Shown: positions 8,961 through 18,529, counted from the first letter of the stretch. The stretch is 64,000 nucleotides of DNA from Bacillus mesophilus (GCF_011008845.1 NZ_JAAIWM010000002.1:1-64000), one strand, 5' to 3'. Notes: generated by a model from the letters alone, not told the origin. Numbers and translations: made by a program.

Positions 8961-9009
8961 TTAAAAAAGAAACCTGTTCAGAATCTGAACAGGTTTAAAA
9001 TTATTCATA

Positions 9010-9783
9010 TTAAAATCCTTGGATGGTCATTCCACCATCAACATAAAGTGTCTGTCCGGTTATATAAGAAGCAGCATCTGAACAAAGAAACACTGCAGGC
9101 CCAACTAGTTCCGGTAGTTCACCAACACGTTTTAAGGGCGTGACAGAAAGAATCTCGTTTACATAACTTTCATCTTGAAGCAACTTTTCAGTTAACGTGG
9201 TTTTAAAATACCATGGACCAATTGAATTAATGTTGATTCCATATGCCCCCCACTCTAGTGATAGTACTTTTGTCATTTGGATGAGAGCCGCTTTTGATGC
9301 AGCATAAACTACACCAGTTCTGAGGGCAACATGCCCCGCTACTGAAGCAATATTAACAATCCTACCCCTTGTACCAGCTTCCTTCATTCTGTTTCCAACT
9401 TCTTGCGAAAACATGAAAGCCGATTTTAAATTGGTATCCATGATTTTCTGCCACTCTTCGTCTGTCACATCTGAAGCCTTTGAACGTATATTCATACCAG
9501 CATTATTAATTAGAATGTCAATTTTAGAGAATTGCTCCACTACATTATTCACAGCACGTTGAACGTCTTCTCGACTTGTTACATCTGTTTTAAGTACAAG
9601 GGCACGTCTTCCCATGTTATGTATGTGATCCGCTACTTCTTTTAAATCCTCTTCTGTTCTTGAAAGAATGGCTACATCTGCACCAGCTTCTGCTAGGCCA
9701 ATTGCGATTGCTCGGCCAATCCCTCTTCCCGCACCTGTTACAATTGCTACTTTCCCTTCAAGTTGAAATGATGGTAAATACAT
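9010..9783 (-). CDS. Short-chain dehydrogenase/reductase (SDR)
   Basis: A 257-residue classical SDR. It has the NAD(P)-binding TGAGRGIGRA motif near residue 17, NNAG near residue 90, and the catalytic Ser (VNIASVAG) and YxxxK (YAASK). The C-terminal GQTLYVDGG is standard for the family. The LSRTEE stretch after beta-2 suggests NADP(H) preference, as a guess. The substrate cannot be told. It follows the carbonic anhydrase gene by 14 bases, so the two form a leftward operon. Confidence 0.88.
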   Translation of the reverse strand: MYLPSFQLEGKVAIVTGAGRGIGRAIAIGLAEAGADVAILSRTEEDLKEVADHIHNMGRRALVLKTDVTSREDVQRAVNNVVEQFSKIDILINNAGMNIRSKASDVTDEEWQKIMDTNLKSAFMFSQEVGNRMKEAGTRGRIVNIASVAGHVALRTGVVYAASKAALIQMTKVLSLEWGAYGININSIGPWYFKTTLTEKLLQDESYVNEILSVTPLKRVGELPELVGPAVFLCSDAASYITGQTLYVDGGMTIQGF

Positions 9784-9797
9784 AAACTTCCTCCTTA

Positions 9798-10361
9798 TTA
9801 GTTATTGCCGTCTATAATAAGTTCTAATTCTCCACTATGAGGGTCAATGATTAAACCATGCACTAGTACATGTTCAGGTAATAATGGATGATTTTTAATG
9901 GTATGAACAGATTCTCTCACACTTTGCTCTACACTTTCAAAACCCCTTAGAAAGGCATCAATGTTGATCCCAGCGTGTTTCAAGGCGCTAATTTTCTCAG
10001 CAGCCACACCTGCTTCTACCGCTTTTTCTAAAATCGGAGTCGCATGCATCCCTGTCATTCCACAATCTCGATGACCTATAACAAACACTTCTTCTGCATA
10101 TAGACTATAGACAGCCACCAAAATGCTCCTCATTACACTTCCAAACGGGTGAGATACAAGAGCGCCGGCATTCTTTATGATTTTAGCATCTCCGTTGCAA
10201 ATGCTCATAGATTTAGGCAATAATTCTACCAATCTAGTGTCCATACAAGTTAGGATGACCATCTTTTTTTCAGGATATTTTGTGGTGTTAAATGTTTCAT
10301 ATTCTTTATTTTCAACAAATTGTTTATTGTAATCTATAATTTCAGCAAGTCTAGATGACAT
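9798..10361 (-). CDS. Beta-class carbonic anhydrase (active-site residues intact)
   Basis: 187 residues. The zinc and catalytic motifs of beta-carbonic anhydrases are all present: C39-M-D41-T-R43 and H97-R-D-C100-GM. The protein belongs to the short group found in Bacillus (YbcF/YvdA-like). It hydrates CO2 to bicarbonate in the cytoplasm. This is the intact counterpart of the zinc-less homologue at 35638-36111. First gene of a two-gene operon with the SDR. Confidence 0.9.
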   Translation of the reverse strand: MSSRLAEIIDYNKQFVENKEYETFNTTKYPEKKMVILTCMDTRLVELLPKSMSICNGDAKIIKNAGALVSHPFGSVMRSILVAVYSLYAEEVFVIGHRDCGMTGMHATPILEKAVEAGVAAEKISALKHAGINIDAFLRGFESVEQSVRESVHTIKNHPLLPEHVLVHGLIIDPHSGELELIIDGNN

Positions 10362-10522
10362 GACATCCCCCGTACAACCATTCTATGTGTATTGTATTAT
10401 CTTAAACTATAGCCTATATTCCTGACAACAATGATTATACTGTTAGAAAAACTTGGCTAGCACCAAGCCCTTTGATGACAGTGATTGGTTATTGTTTCTA
10501 ATTCAATATCTTTCTATTACAT

Positions 10523-10555
10523 AAAAAAAGAGATGGGAAGCTCCTCTCCATCTCT
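10523..10555 (-). terminator. Terminator after the LysM gene
   Basis: AGAGATGG pairs with CCATCTCT, followed by U7 on the minus strand, just past the LysM stop. Confidence 0.75.
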
Positions 10556-10564
10556 ATCTATGGG

Positions 10565-11074
10565 TTATTCTTTTTCTTTAATAATCAGTGTTTGACCAGT
10601 ATAGATCTTGTTTGATTTTAGGTTATTTAGTTCTTTTAAATCAGCTACGGTTGTTTTATATTTTTTAGCAATGCTGTAAAGAGTATCTCCTTTTTTGATC
10701 TTTATGACTAGATCTGGGTGTACCTGAAGTATTTGACCTACATAGATTTTATTATCTTTTAAATGGTTCATTTCTTTAAGCTTGGTAACAGATGTTTTGT
10801 ACTTTTTAGCTAGTGAGAATAGAGTATCTCCTTTTTTAATGACGATTTCATTCGTATCTTTTACCTTTAGGCTCTTCCCGGCATAAATCTTGTTTGACTT
10901 CAGTCCGTTTACTAACTTGAGGTCTTCTACAGTCATCTTGTTTTTATTTGCAATCGAGTAGAGAGTATCCCCCTTTTTAATCACAACATTTGATGCAGCA
11001 TCAGCTAGCTGCACCCCCGAGAATCCTAACGTTAGCATTAGACCTAGTGACATTGTGGCTATAAATTTTTTCAT
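10565..11074 (-). CDS. Secreted protein with three LysM domains
   Basis: 169 residues from MKKFIATMSLG. A signal peptide (MKK plus hydrophobic core, cleavage near ADAAS) precedes three near-identical LysM repeats. Each starts VIKKGDTLYSIA/FSLA and ends NKIYxGxxLxV. LysM binds peptidoglycan N-acetylglucosamine, so the product probably sits in the cell wall. No catalytic domain is attached, so it may be a wall or spore-cortex binder. AGGAGG lies 8 bases before the chosen ATG; the upstream ATG at 11104 lacks such a site. Confidence 0.88.
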   Translation of the reverse strand: MKKFIATMSLGLMLTLGFSGVQLADAASNVVIKKGDTLYSIANKNKMTVEDLKLVNGLKSNKIYAGKSLKVKDTNEIVIKKGDTLFSLAKKYKTSVTKLKEMNHLKDNKIYVGQILQVHPDLVIKIKKGDTLYSIAKKYKTTVADLKELNNLKSNKIYTGQTLIIKEKE

Positions 11075-11192
11075 AGATGTTTCCTCCTGTTGGTTAATAT
11101 ACATTCAAATAGTAAGACGGTATTACATAATTCGAAGTTACAGGAGGATGAGCCCGAATATCGTTTTAAAACAATAAACTCACTTGTAGACA

Positions 11193-11225
11193 CAAAAAAG
11201 GCCAATCCAAATTGAATTGACCTTT
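11193..11225 (-). terminator. Terminator after ypwA
   Basis: A 9-bp stem (GGUCAAUUC with GGAUUGGCC, wobble pairs) is followed by U6 on the minus strand. Confidence 0.75.
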
Positions 11226-11232
11226 ACATTTG

Positions 11233-12750
11233 TTACCCTAAGTTATAGATAGCGTTATATTTCTTCTGTAAATACTCTACTAAGTATTGAGCATTTAAGC
11301 CCTCACCCGTTACATCTTGTAAGATTTCAAGTGGCTTCTTCATACGACCATGACGGTGAACCTTTTCTGTTAACCACTCTCTAACGGCCATTAGGTTACC
11401 TTCTTCAACAAGCTGATCGAAGTTAGGAAGATCCTTTAACATAGCTTCTTTAATTTGTGCCGCATACATATATCCTAGTGCATAAGAAGGGAAGTAGCCG
11501 AACGCTCCACCAGACCAGTGAACATCCTGAAGAACCCCTTGTGCATCATTTTCTGGACGCACGCCTAAATATTCTTCCATTTTATTGTTCCAGATTTCTG
11601 GTAGGTCCTTTACTTCAATTTCATCATTGAACAAACCTTTTTCGATTTCATAACGAACCATTACATGAAGTGGATACGTTAATTCATCAGCCTCAATACG
11701 AATAAGTGAAGGCTTTGATTCATTAATAGCTAGGTAGAACTCCTCTAATGACACATCATTAAATTGACCTTCTGCATATTGCTTAAATAGATCATAGTTT
11801 TTCTTCCAGAAAGGAAAGCTTCGACCTACAAAGTTTTCATAGAATAAAGACTGGGATTCATGGATACCCATTGACGTACCACCACATAATGGAGTGCCAA
11901 TTAAGTCTTTTGAAACGTTTTGCTCATATAGAGCGTGACCACATTCATGGATTGTTCCAAACACTGCCGATCTAAAGTCAGCTTCATCATATTTTGTTGT
12001 TACACGAACATCTCCAGGATTTAAACCAGTGGCGAACGGGTGAACCGTTTCATCTAAACGACCTGAATTGAAGTCATAACCAAGCTCTTTTAGAACAGCT
12101 AAACTAAAATCACGCTGTTTATCCTTTGGAAATGGTTGATATAAGAAATCTGTCTTAGGTTTATTTGGAGAATCAGCAATTGCTTGTACTAGTGGTACAA
12201 TATTGCTACGTAATTGAGCAAACACTTTGTCTAGTACTTCAACAGTTACACCTGGCTCAAAGTCATCTAGAAGAGTATTATATTTGTTACCCTCATATCC
12301 CCAGTAGCCAATAAACTTTTTATTAAAATCAACCAGCTTTTCTAAATAGGGCTGGAAAGATGCAAAATCAGACGCTTCCTTAGCAGTCTCCCAAGCAGAT
12401 TCTGACTTTGATCTAAGTATTACATACTCTTTATATTCTGCAGCTGGAATCTTTTTGTTTCTTTCAAATTCCTTTTTGCACTCTGCAACAGATTTCTTCG
12501 TGATTTCAGAGATTTCCGCTTCAGCCTCTGGGCTTGATAGGATCTGTATGAACTCTTCCATTTTATCGGAAGTAGATAATGCAAACACTTCAGAAGAAAG
12601 CATCCCTAATACTTCTGAACGCTGTTCAACTCCATTTTTGGGTGCACCTGTTCTAAGGTCCCAATGAATAAGTCCAATTGCTTCACTGTAGGCACTCATT
12701 TTTTTTACATGCTCTAAAAAGTCTTGTTCAACTTGTTGAAATTTACTCAT
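11233..12750 (-). CDS. ypwA: M32 family metallocarboxypeptidase (YpwA)
   Basis: About 505 residues, the normal length for thermostable carboxypeptidase Taq-type enzymes. The zinc motif HECGH lies in FGTIHECGHALYEQ near residue 270. The M32 signatures HESQSLFYEN, DELTYPLHVMVRYEIEK (with the second-shell acid) and YALGYMYAAQ are visible. It is cytoplasmic and releases C-terminal residues from peptides. GGAGGA lies 6-7 bases before the second ATG (12750), which is preferred over the ATG at 12756. It lies downstream of ypvA, as in B. subtilis. Confidence 0.93.
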   Translation of the reverse strand: MSKFQQVEQDFLEHVKKMSAYSEAIGLIHWDLRTGAPKNGVEQRSEVLGMLSSEVFALSTSDKMEEFIQILSSPEAEAEISEITKKSVAECKKEFERNKKIPAAEYKEYVILRSKSESAWETAKEASDFASFQPYLEKLVDFNKKFIGYWGYEGNKYNTLLDDFEPGVTVEVLDKVFAQLRSNIVPLVQAIADSPNKPKTDFLYQPFPKDKQRDFSLAVLKELGYDFNSGRLDETVHPFATGLNPGDVRVTTKYDEADFRSAVFGTIHECGHALYEQNVSKDLIGTPLCGGTSMGIHESQSLFYENFVGRSFPFWKKNYDLFKQYAEGQFNDVSLEEFYLAINESKPSLIRIEADELTYPLHVMVRYEIEKGLFNDEIEVKDLPEIWNNKMEEYLGVRPENDAQGVLQDVHWSGGAFGYFPSYALGYMYAAQIKEAMLKDLPNFDQLVEEGNLMAVREWLTEKVHRHGRMKKPLEILQDVTGEGLNAQYLVEYLQKKYNAIYNLG

Positions 12751-12802
12751 TTTCATTCCTCCCTATTTATATAATAATTCTATCTTTTTAGTTAATATCC
12801 TC

Positions 12803-14734
12803 TTAAATCATGATAGGTTTTGTTGGACATACGTTGATAACTTCGTCTATTACACTATTGTCAGTTGAATCTGACATCATGATTGTAATCATTCCTTGAT
12901 CTTCTTGAGTTCGTATTAACCGTCCGATACCTTGTCTTAATCTCAACAGCATATAAGGAATCTCAATTTCTTTTTGATAATCCATCACTGTCTTCTTCTT
13001 AGATTGGAATACCGGATCCTGTGGAGGAAAAGGTAGTGACCAAATAATCACATTGGACAAGGATGGCCCTGGTATATCTAAGCCCTCCCATAAGTGTACG
13101 GCACAAAGTATGGATTCCTCATCATTTTGGAATGTCGATACTAGTTCACTGATTTCTTTGTCGCCTTCAAAAAGGTAGGAATACTCCTGATCATCCTTTA
13201 CCGCACCCTTAAATTGCTCTAACTCGTCGCGTGTATTAAACAGCAAAAGAGCTCTACCTTTAGTTATAGCAATTTGCGCTTTAGCTGTCTCAAGTTTACT
13301 CTGAAACAGGTTTTCATCCTCAACCTTTTTCATGAAGATTTCCATTTTCTCTTCATAATCAAAAGGAGACTCAACAATAAAGGAAGCAAATTGTTTAATT
13401 CCTAAGCTTCTAGCAATATAGTCGAATTCGCCATTTTGAGATAGTGTTGCAGAAGAAAATACAAACGGTATTCTTTGCGAAAACACCTGTTCACTCAATA
13501 CTTCTTGAACAGTTCTAGGCATGATCACCAAATGAAAGCTCTCATCATCAGGCTCAACCCATGAGATTACTTCTTCAGTCTTTAAAAATAGTTGTAGGGA
13601 ATGCTCTAGTTGATCTAAATGCTCTTCAACAATTTTCAAATCATAATGGTTGATTGTATGTAATTCGCCTTCAAACACTAACGCTTCCCCTATCTCAACA
13701 ATTCTTTTGTATAAAACCTGAGCGGTCTTTAGAAGGGAAGGTGGAAACGTAATTTCTAAACGATTAGATCCTTTAACTGAAGAACTATTCAGCTTTAACT
13801 CATGAAAGAATTCTTCATTATCAGTAAGTGCCTGTTCTACTAAATAAGCAAATTCTTCTCTTAAGTCGTTTCCTAATAAACGTGTTAATAGCTCTTCCAA
13901 CGTTCTTTCTTTGACACGGAATGTAAGTGCTTTTTGTGCAGCAAACTCTACAAGATGACCTTCATCAAACACTACACAGCTCGCTTCAGGTAATAAAGGT
14001 AACTGACCTTCTCTTTTTCTAGATTCCGCTGTCCAGATATGCTCCATGTAGAAATCATGAGAACAGATAATAATATCAGTTGCTTTTCGATAAAAATCTC
14101 TTGAAAGAGTCTGACCACAACGGTGTCTCTTTGAGCAAGCAAAGCAATCCTGAAAAGGGTCCCATGCGACGTTTGTCCATTCATCATCTGAAAAATGCGC
14201 ATAGTCCTTTCTGTCTCCATAGTGGAAGAACTTTTGTAGTCCATTATGATCATGAACAAATCCCGGAAGCTCATCAAACAGATCTTCTTCTTTGTCCGAT
14301 GCTCCCGTAGACATTCTCTCATCTAATTTATTTAAACAAAGGTACTGATCCTGTGACTTTGCTAATCTTGCATCTACTTGTATGTTAAGGAATTTATCTA
14401 TTTTAGCAATGTCGCCTTCCTTCTTAACTAGCTGCTCAATTAGTGTTTCATCTGCACATGCGATAATCGCTGGCTTTCCCGTAAATCTTGCATAGCAAAC
14501 AGCATACAACAGGTAGACTAGTGTCTTTCCTGTTCCAACACCTGCTTCTGCAAAGATGACTTGCTTGTCACGGAATGCTTTTTCTAGCTGAAACGCCATA
14601 AAAATTTGTTCGTCACGAAGTTCAAATCCTGCATCAGGCAATATGTCGTAAAACACATCCCCAATCCACTCATTTAATTTATTATAAAAATTATCCGTTT
14701 TCCCTATTTCAAAAGGAAGTTTTTGTCCCATCAT
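12803..14734 (-). CDS. ypvA: DinG-family iron-sulfur DNA helicase (YpvA)
   Basis: About 643 residues. It has the superfamily 2 XPD/DinG layout: Q motif region DEQIFMAFQ, Walker A AEAGVGTGKT, a four-cysteine Fe-S region (C in YLCLNK, then CFACSKRHRC), DEGH box, SATLS, and C-terminal motifs LWEGLDIPG and QGIGRLIR. These enzymes unwind DNA 5' to 3' in replication and repair. GGAGGG precedes clustered candidate starts; the first ATG at 14734 is used, but a TTG three bases earlier is possible. It precedes ypwA by about 50 bases. Confidence 0.9.
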   Translation of the reverse strand: MMGQKLPFEIGKTDNFYNKLNEWIGDVFYDILPDAGFELRDEQIFMAFQLEKAFRDKQVIFAEAGVGTGKTLVYLLYAVCYARFTGKPAIIACADETLIEQLVKKEGDIAKIDKFLNIQVDARLAKSQDQYLCLNKLDERMSTGASDKEEDLFDELPGFVHDHNGLQKFFHYGDRKDYAHFSDDEWTNVAWDPFQDCFACSKRHRCGQTLSRDFYRKATDIIICSHDFYMEHIWTAESRKREGQLPLLPEASCVVFDEGHLVEFAAQKALTFRVKERTLEELLTRLLGNDLREEFAYLVEQALTDNEEFFHELKLNSSSVKGSNRLEITFPPSLLKTAQVLYKRIVEIGEALVFEGELHTINHYDLKIVEEHLDQLEHSLQLFLKTEEVISWVEPDDESFHLVIMPRTVQEVLSEQVFSQRIPFVFSSATLSQNGEFDYIARSLGIKQFASFIVESPFDYEEKMEIFMKKVEDENLFQSKLETAKAQIAITKGRALLLFNTRDELEQFKGAVKDDQEYSYLFEGDKEISELVSTFQNDEESILCAVHLWEGLDIPGPSLSNVIIWSLPFPPQDPVFQSKKKTVMDYQKEIEIPYMLLRLRQGIGRLIRTQEDQGMITIMMSDSTDNSVIDEVINVCPTKPIMI

Positions 14735-14884
14735 CAATCTATAACCCTCCAACTACCAGTTAGCACCTTTTATATGGCAACATTAAAATTCGATATTTCT
14801 TTGGTAAAACCTTTTTTATAGGTCATTTGAAGACTTAATTAGGAGTAGTTCCCGCTTTTATCTCCATTACAACCTATTATTAGA

Positions 14885-14914
14885 AAAAATAAAAGTTTTC
14901 CCAAAGGGAAAACT
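14885..14914 (-). terminator. Terminator after the 63-residue gene
   Basis: AGTTTTCCC pairs with GGGAAAACT over three bases, with a U-rich tail on the minus strand. Confidence 0.75.
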
Positions 14915-14916
14915 GC

Positions 14917-15108
14917 TCAGCCATTTGTATATTTTAAATACTTTTTATCTATGGATGTTGCATGTGAAATGGCGTTCATTAAATGCTCATTAGCCTCCAT
15001 AATGGCACCATTTACTGAATCTAGATGATGTAGATCTGTGTCAATTAACTTATTTGTATCATCTATTGCTTTCTTAATTTTACTAAAATCTAAAGGATCA
15101 CATAACAT
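14917..15108 (-). CDS. Small helical protein, function unknown
   Basis: 63 residues (MLCDPLDFSKIKKA... to ...KKYLKYTNG). It is rich in D, N, H and L, with a regular heptad-like pattern suggesting a helical hairpin, and has no membrane segment. A purine-rich GGGAGTGAG lies about 8 bases before the ATG. It has its own terminator, so it is a separate unit between ypsC and ypvA. I do not recognise the family. Confidence 0.65.
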   Translation of the reverse strand: MLCDPLDFSKIKKAIDDTNKLIDTDLHHLDSVNGAIMEANEHLMNAISHATSIDKKYLKYTNG

Positions 15109-15244
15109 TTTTTCTCACTCCCGCTAAATTTTACAACATTTAACAGTATATGCGTTTACTAGAATGCTATGCATCTGTACTTAATCCCTTTACCCTAATC
15201 AATATAGGTGAAAAGCGTCTTTGGGTCAAGTCATAACCCTTATA

Positions 15245-16402
15245 TTAGCTGTCAGAATTACTCATGTTTCTAGGTGGTCTTGGTCCCCAAAACTGGTAAT
15301 AATCTGTTCTAATAAATCCATTAAATAACTTACGCTTTTTCGTCGCTTGCTTACCATACAGTTGTTCGAATTCTGGGTGTGAGGTTAGCATGTATACAGA
15401 CCAGGTTGGAAGTTTTTCAAATGCTTTCCCCATATCTTTATACATAAGTTCAACTGCTTTCTTTTCCCCTAAGCGTTCACCATATGGTGGATTCCCAACG
15501 ATTACCCCATACTCATCTCTGGAGGTTATATCTTTTACCTGCATTTGTTTAAAGGAAACCAAATCTCCTAAGCCTGCTTCAATTGCATTATCTTTAGCCA
15601 TGTTAATCATACGATGATCAATATCTGTCCCGATAATATTTAAAGGTTGATCATATTTTGCTAGATCCTCTGCTTCCTCTCTCGCCTTGTCCCATAGTGA
15701 CGAATCAATCCAGCTCCAATTTTCAGAAGCAAACTCACGGTTAAACCCTGGTGCAATATTTTGACCTATTAACGCTGCTTCAATAGGAATCGTTCCAGAT
15801 CCACAAAAAGGGTCAATAAAAGGCTTGTCCGCTGTCCAATTAGTTAGCTTTACAAGTGTCGCAGCTAATGTTTCTTTTAGCGGTGCTTCCCCTTGATCAA
15901 CACGATATCCTCTTTTATGTAGTCCAACCCCACTTGTATCAATTGTCAACGTAACAACGTCCTTTAGAAGAGCCACTTCAATTCGGTAAAGAGGTCCATT
16001 TTCCTCAAACCAAGTCGTTTGTTTATATTTCGTCTTTAAGCTCTCAACAACCGCTCTTTTTACGATAGCCTGACAATCTGACACGCTAAACAGCTTTGAT
16101 TTAACAGACTTTCCAATTACAGGGAATTCAGCATCTACAGGAATATACTGAGCCCAATTTAGTTTTTTTGTTTTTTCAAATAGTTCATCAAAAGTAGTTG
16201 CTTTAAATTCCCCTACTTTTAGCTTGATGCGATCTGCTGTTCTTAACCATAGATTGGTACGGCAAATAGCCATTTCGTCTGCTTCAAAAATGACTTTACC
16301 ATTTTCAACGATGCAATTCTCATATCCTAAACTTCTTACTTCATCTGCTACAACAGATTCGATCCCCATAGCAGCTGTTGCGATTAATGTTACTTTACCC
16401 AT
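15245..16402 (-). CDS. ypsC: THUMP-domain rRNA methyltransferase (YpsC/RlmL-type)
   Basis: 385 residues. The N-terminal THUMP region (near residues 50-160) is followed by a Rossmann SAM-binding domain with FIDPFCGSGTIPIEAALIG, IGTDID and the catalytic NPPYGERLG (motif IV NPPY). This is the hallmark of N2-guanine methyltransferases of large-subunit rRNA. RBS AAGGAG precedes the ATG. It lies next to rnpB and gpsB, as in B. subtilis. A weak hairpin with GGGT/ACCC ends (15218-15236) may terminate it. Confidence 0.9.
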   Translation of the reverse strand: MGKVTLIATAAMGIESVVADEVRSLGYENCIVENGKVIFEADEMAICRTNLWLRTADRIKLKVGEFKATTFDELFEKTKKLNWAQYIPVDAEFPVIGKSVKSKLFSVSDCQAIVKRAVVESLKTKYKQTTWFEENGPLYRIEVALLKDVVTLTIDTSGVGLHKRGYRVDQGEAPLKETLAATLVKLTNWTADKPFIDPFCGSGTIPIEAALIGQNIAPGFNREFASENWSWIDSSLWDKAREEAEDLAKYDQPLNIIGTDIDHRMINMAKDNAIEAGLGDLVSFKQMQVKDITSRDEYGVIVGNPPYGERLGEKKAVELMYKDMGKAFEKLPTWSVYMLTSHPEFEQLYGKQATKKRKLFNGFIRTDYYQFWGPRPPRNMSNSDS

Positions 16403-16517
16403 AAAACGCTCCTTCTTTTATCAGTAGTTACTTATCAATAACTTAAATTAATTTTGTCTATAGTTCTAGTATGTAAAGATTTGCCTAGTTTATGGCTTAG
16501 TAGCTTTTAACAAGAGT

Positions 16518-16676
16518 GTTGATTTACACTCCAGGTTGCTCGCTTTCCGCGGGGCGTGCGGTGAGCCTCCTCGGCCTGCCTGCGGGGTCTCACCAAGGAC
16601 AAAGTGATTTCCTTTGTCCCTATGTCACGCTATTCCCGCAGGAGTCTCGCACCTTCCGTTTCAATCAACGCCTTTA
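16518..16676. repeat. GC-rich interspersed repeat, copy 3 (inverted orientation)
   Basis: This is the reverse-oriented relative of the repeats at 8729 and 52147 (CTCGCTTTCCGCGGG, GAGCCTCCTCGG, CCGCAGGAGTCTCG). It is diverged and carries its own insert, a hairpin GGACAAAG/CTTTGTCC. Inverted ends GTTGATT/AATCAAC bound it. The stretch between it and rnpB (16677-16793) shows nothing. Confidence 0.75.
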
Positions 16677-16793
16677 CTAAAAAAGTTGTAATTTTAATAA
16701 ATGTCTAAGAACAACAATCTTTTTAAAACTAGTGTCTAATGTGCCAATATGTACAGCTTGATGCAGATTTGGTGTTTCTATACCTGTATCATA

Positions 16794-16823
16794 ATAAAAA
16801 GCCCTCCTAAGTCGGAGAGCTCT
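16794..16823 (-). terminator. Terminator of rnpB
   Basis: AGCTCTCC pairs with GGAGGGCT (one G-U), followed by U5 on the minus strand. It lies 18 bases past the mature 3' end of the RNA. Confidence 0.8.
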
Positions 16824-16840
16824 GCATTAGAAAGTTTGAA

Positions 16841-17256
16841 GTCCATCAATAGCGTTTTGTAAGCCATGTTTTGTACCATCGTACTCCAAGCGACTGACTA
16901 AGTGTCTCGTACTCAGGTGGTAATCATCTATCTACAGATGAAACATCATCTGTCGTTCTCATCGTTCAATTCCTTAGAGAACACGCCCCTACCATAATTT
17001 GGGTTTCTCGCTCGTGGGGTTTACCTCGTTCCACTCCAACCATTTCTAGTTGGACTCCGTCACTGTGGCACTTTCAAGGTATTCGGACCATATCCAGAGG
17101 ACTTAGGTCGTTTCCCTGCCGTCAGCCAAGATCCTTGGCTGCCCTAGCTTATGAATTCACTAGGCACGAACACTACAGGCATCGCAGCCTGTGCGAGCAT
17201 GGACTTTCCTCTACATGACAAGCATGCAGCGATTACCCAAACGCTATTGATCAGGT
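16841..17256 (-). ncRNA. rnpB: RNase P RNA (type B)
   Basis: The minus strand matches Bacillus type B RNase P RNA block by block: GGGTAATCGCTGC, TAGAGGAAAGTCC, GTGTTCGTGCCTAG, AGCTAGGGCAGCC, GACGGCAGGGAAA, GGTAAACCCCACGAGCGAG, AACCCAAATTATGGTAGGGG, CTGAGTACGAG and AAAACATGGCTTAC. The ends pair (ATCAATAGCGTTT with AACGCTATTGAT), forming P1. The ribozyme removes tRNA 5' leaders. The ends are placed by P1 pairing and may be off by a few bases. Confidence 0.97.
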
Positions 17257-17264
17257 AAGACTTA

Positions 17265-17292
17265 GTATAGTATATCTGACTTTATTACGCAA
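17265..17292 (-). promoter_or_regulatory. SigA promoter of rnpB
   Basis: On the minus strand TTGCGT and TATACT are separated by 16 bases, and the RNA 5' end lies about 9 bases downstream. Confidence 0.6.
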
Positions 17293-17362
17293 TATCAATT
17301 GCTGGAAGTAATCCCAACAATTATGAAGACACTGTTTACACGTAATGCAAACATCCTAAGTA

Positions 17363-17662
17363 CTAATCAAACAGTTTACTTCCAAATACATGCTTCTCAA
17401 GGTTTGATAAACGTTTTAAAATATCAAAATTGGTATTTCCCGCAGGCTGAGGCGTTGGTCTTTTTGTGCCCTCATCAGCTTGCCTCTTTAAACGTAAATT
17501 TTCCTGTTGAAGCTCTTCTATTTCTTGATGAAACGCTTCATAATCCTTAATGACATAATCTAAGAATTTATCAACTTCCTCTTGACTATATCCTCTGAAG
17601 GATGTTTTAAATTCTTTTTCTAAAATATCCTTAGCTGTTAATTTAATTTTATCTGATAGCAT
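17363..17662 (-). CDS. gpsB: Cell-division regulator GpsB (DivIVA-like)
   Basis: 99 residues from [13 protein letters not shown]. The N-terminal DivIVA/GpsB membrane-binding fold is clear ([22 protein letters not shown]), followed by a coiled coil ([15 protein letters not shown]) and a linker to the C-terminal trimerisation helix [14 protein letters not shown]. GpsB links PBP1 and other wall enzymes to the divisome and shuttles between septum and side wall. GAGGTG lies 7 bases before the chosen ATG. It follows ypsA and precedes rnpB. Confidence 0.95.
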   Translation of the reverse strand: MLSDKIKLTAKDILEKEFKTSFRGYSQEEVDKFLDYVIKDYEAFHQEIEELQQENLRLKRQADEGTKRPTPQPAGNTNFDILKRLSNLEKHVFGSKLFD

Positions 17663-17747
17663 ATTATTCACCTCAATACCCTTTACCATTCATCTTTATT
17701 ATTTTTCCAAAAAAACAGTGAGTTGTCAATTTTATCTTTTCTTTAGT

Positions 17748-18308
17748 TTACCAATTTGTAGAATCATTAAACTGTTCCTCGTTCACAATATCCTCAATAT
17801 CATATGAAGTTATATAAAATATATGGTAGTTCTGATGTTGCATTTTCTTTTGAGCCTCTAGAACCATAAAAAGAGGACTACCTTTTTTTTCATCATCATA
17901 AAAAGCTAATAAACCATCGCTTTTTTGTACGAGATATTGGTTTTTTGCTTTTAACTGGCCTGGGTTTTCATATGGCCTTTTTGTAATACTATCAACAAAG
18001 TCTGCCTGACTTAAGATCCATTCGTATTGCTCTTTGCTTAGATCATTCCACTTTTCCTCTTGCTGTAAATACGGTGTTAATACAGCTAATTGAATCGGAT
18101 ATTCATGCCTTAACTCTAGAACTACTTCTGCTGCCCATATTTCAGTCCCCAATTGCCCAGAAATAAGAATCCATTCTAACCCTTCTTCAATTAAAGGGAT
18201 TAATCTTTTGCGAATTGCTTTTTTTATGTAATCAATTCCTTTATGATCTTTTTGAAATATTCCTAATTCAAATGACTTATATCCCGTAATTGTGAGTACC
18301 TTTAACAT
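17748..18308 (-). CDS. ypsA: YpsA, SLOG-superfamily protein (DUF1273)
   Basis: 186 residues with the YpsA signature: TGYKSFELGIF at the start, EWILISGQLGTEIWAAEV and LLAFYDDEKKGSPLFMV. The family belongs to the SLOG nucleotide- or ligand-binding superfamily. In B. subtilis, overproduction of YpsA disturbs cell division, fitting its position directly upstream of gpsB. It is cytoplasmic; its ligand is unknown. Confidence 0.93.
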   Translation of the reverse strand: MLKVLTITGYKSFELGIFQKDHKGIDYIKKAIRKRLIPLIEEGLEWILISGQLGTEIWAAEVVLELRHEYPIQLAVLTPYLQQEEKWNDLSKEQYEWILSQADFVDSITKRPYENPGQLKAKNQYLVQKSDGLLAFYDDEKKGSPLFMVLEAQKKMQHQNYHIFYITSYDIEDIVNEEQFNDSTNW

Positions 18309-18333
18309 GTAATACCACCTTTATAAGCAAAGT

Positions 18334-18450
18334 GCAAGCGCCCTGTTTAGCCCCGACAAGCAAATGTTCCTTCGAGAAAAAAGGGTGGTTTTTCCCTTTA
18401 TTCTCGAAGGGTTATTTGACCTCGAGGGGCTGGGCGCTGGAGCTAGACAT
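18334..18450. repeat. Bacillaceae interspersed repeat (GCGCC/GGCGC-ended), copy A
   Basis: It starts CAAGCGCCCTGTTTAGCCCC and ends GGGGCTGGGCGCTGGAGC, so the ends pair (AGCCCC with GGGGCT, GCGCCC with GGGCGC). The loop holds a second hairpin, CCTTCGAGAA/TTCTCGAAGG. The left half recurs at 63790-63880. This palindromic class is repeated in many Bacillus genomes; no protein is encoded. Confidence 0.8.
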
Positions 18451-18496
18451 AGACTCCAATCAAAAAAACTTATACTTTCTTATTCTTTTAAAAGTA

Positions 18497-18529
18497 AAAC
18501 AAGAACCAGTCAAAGACCAGTTCTTGTTT
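18497..18529 (-). terminator. Terminator after cotD
   Basis: AAACAAGAA pairs with TTCTTGTTT, with a short internal GTC/GAC pairing, and a U-rich tail on the minus strand. Confidence 0.65.

Noticed and set aside
8736..9143. Long ORFs on both strands around 8.7-9.1 kb, and the similar one at 52033-52378
   Set aside because: They are produced by the GC-rich palindromic repeats and recur with them.
17299..17550. 83-codon + strand ORF opposite gpsB
   Set aside because: It is antisense to a well-supported gpsB coding region.
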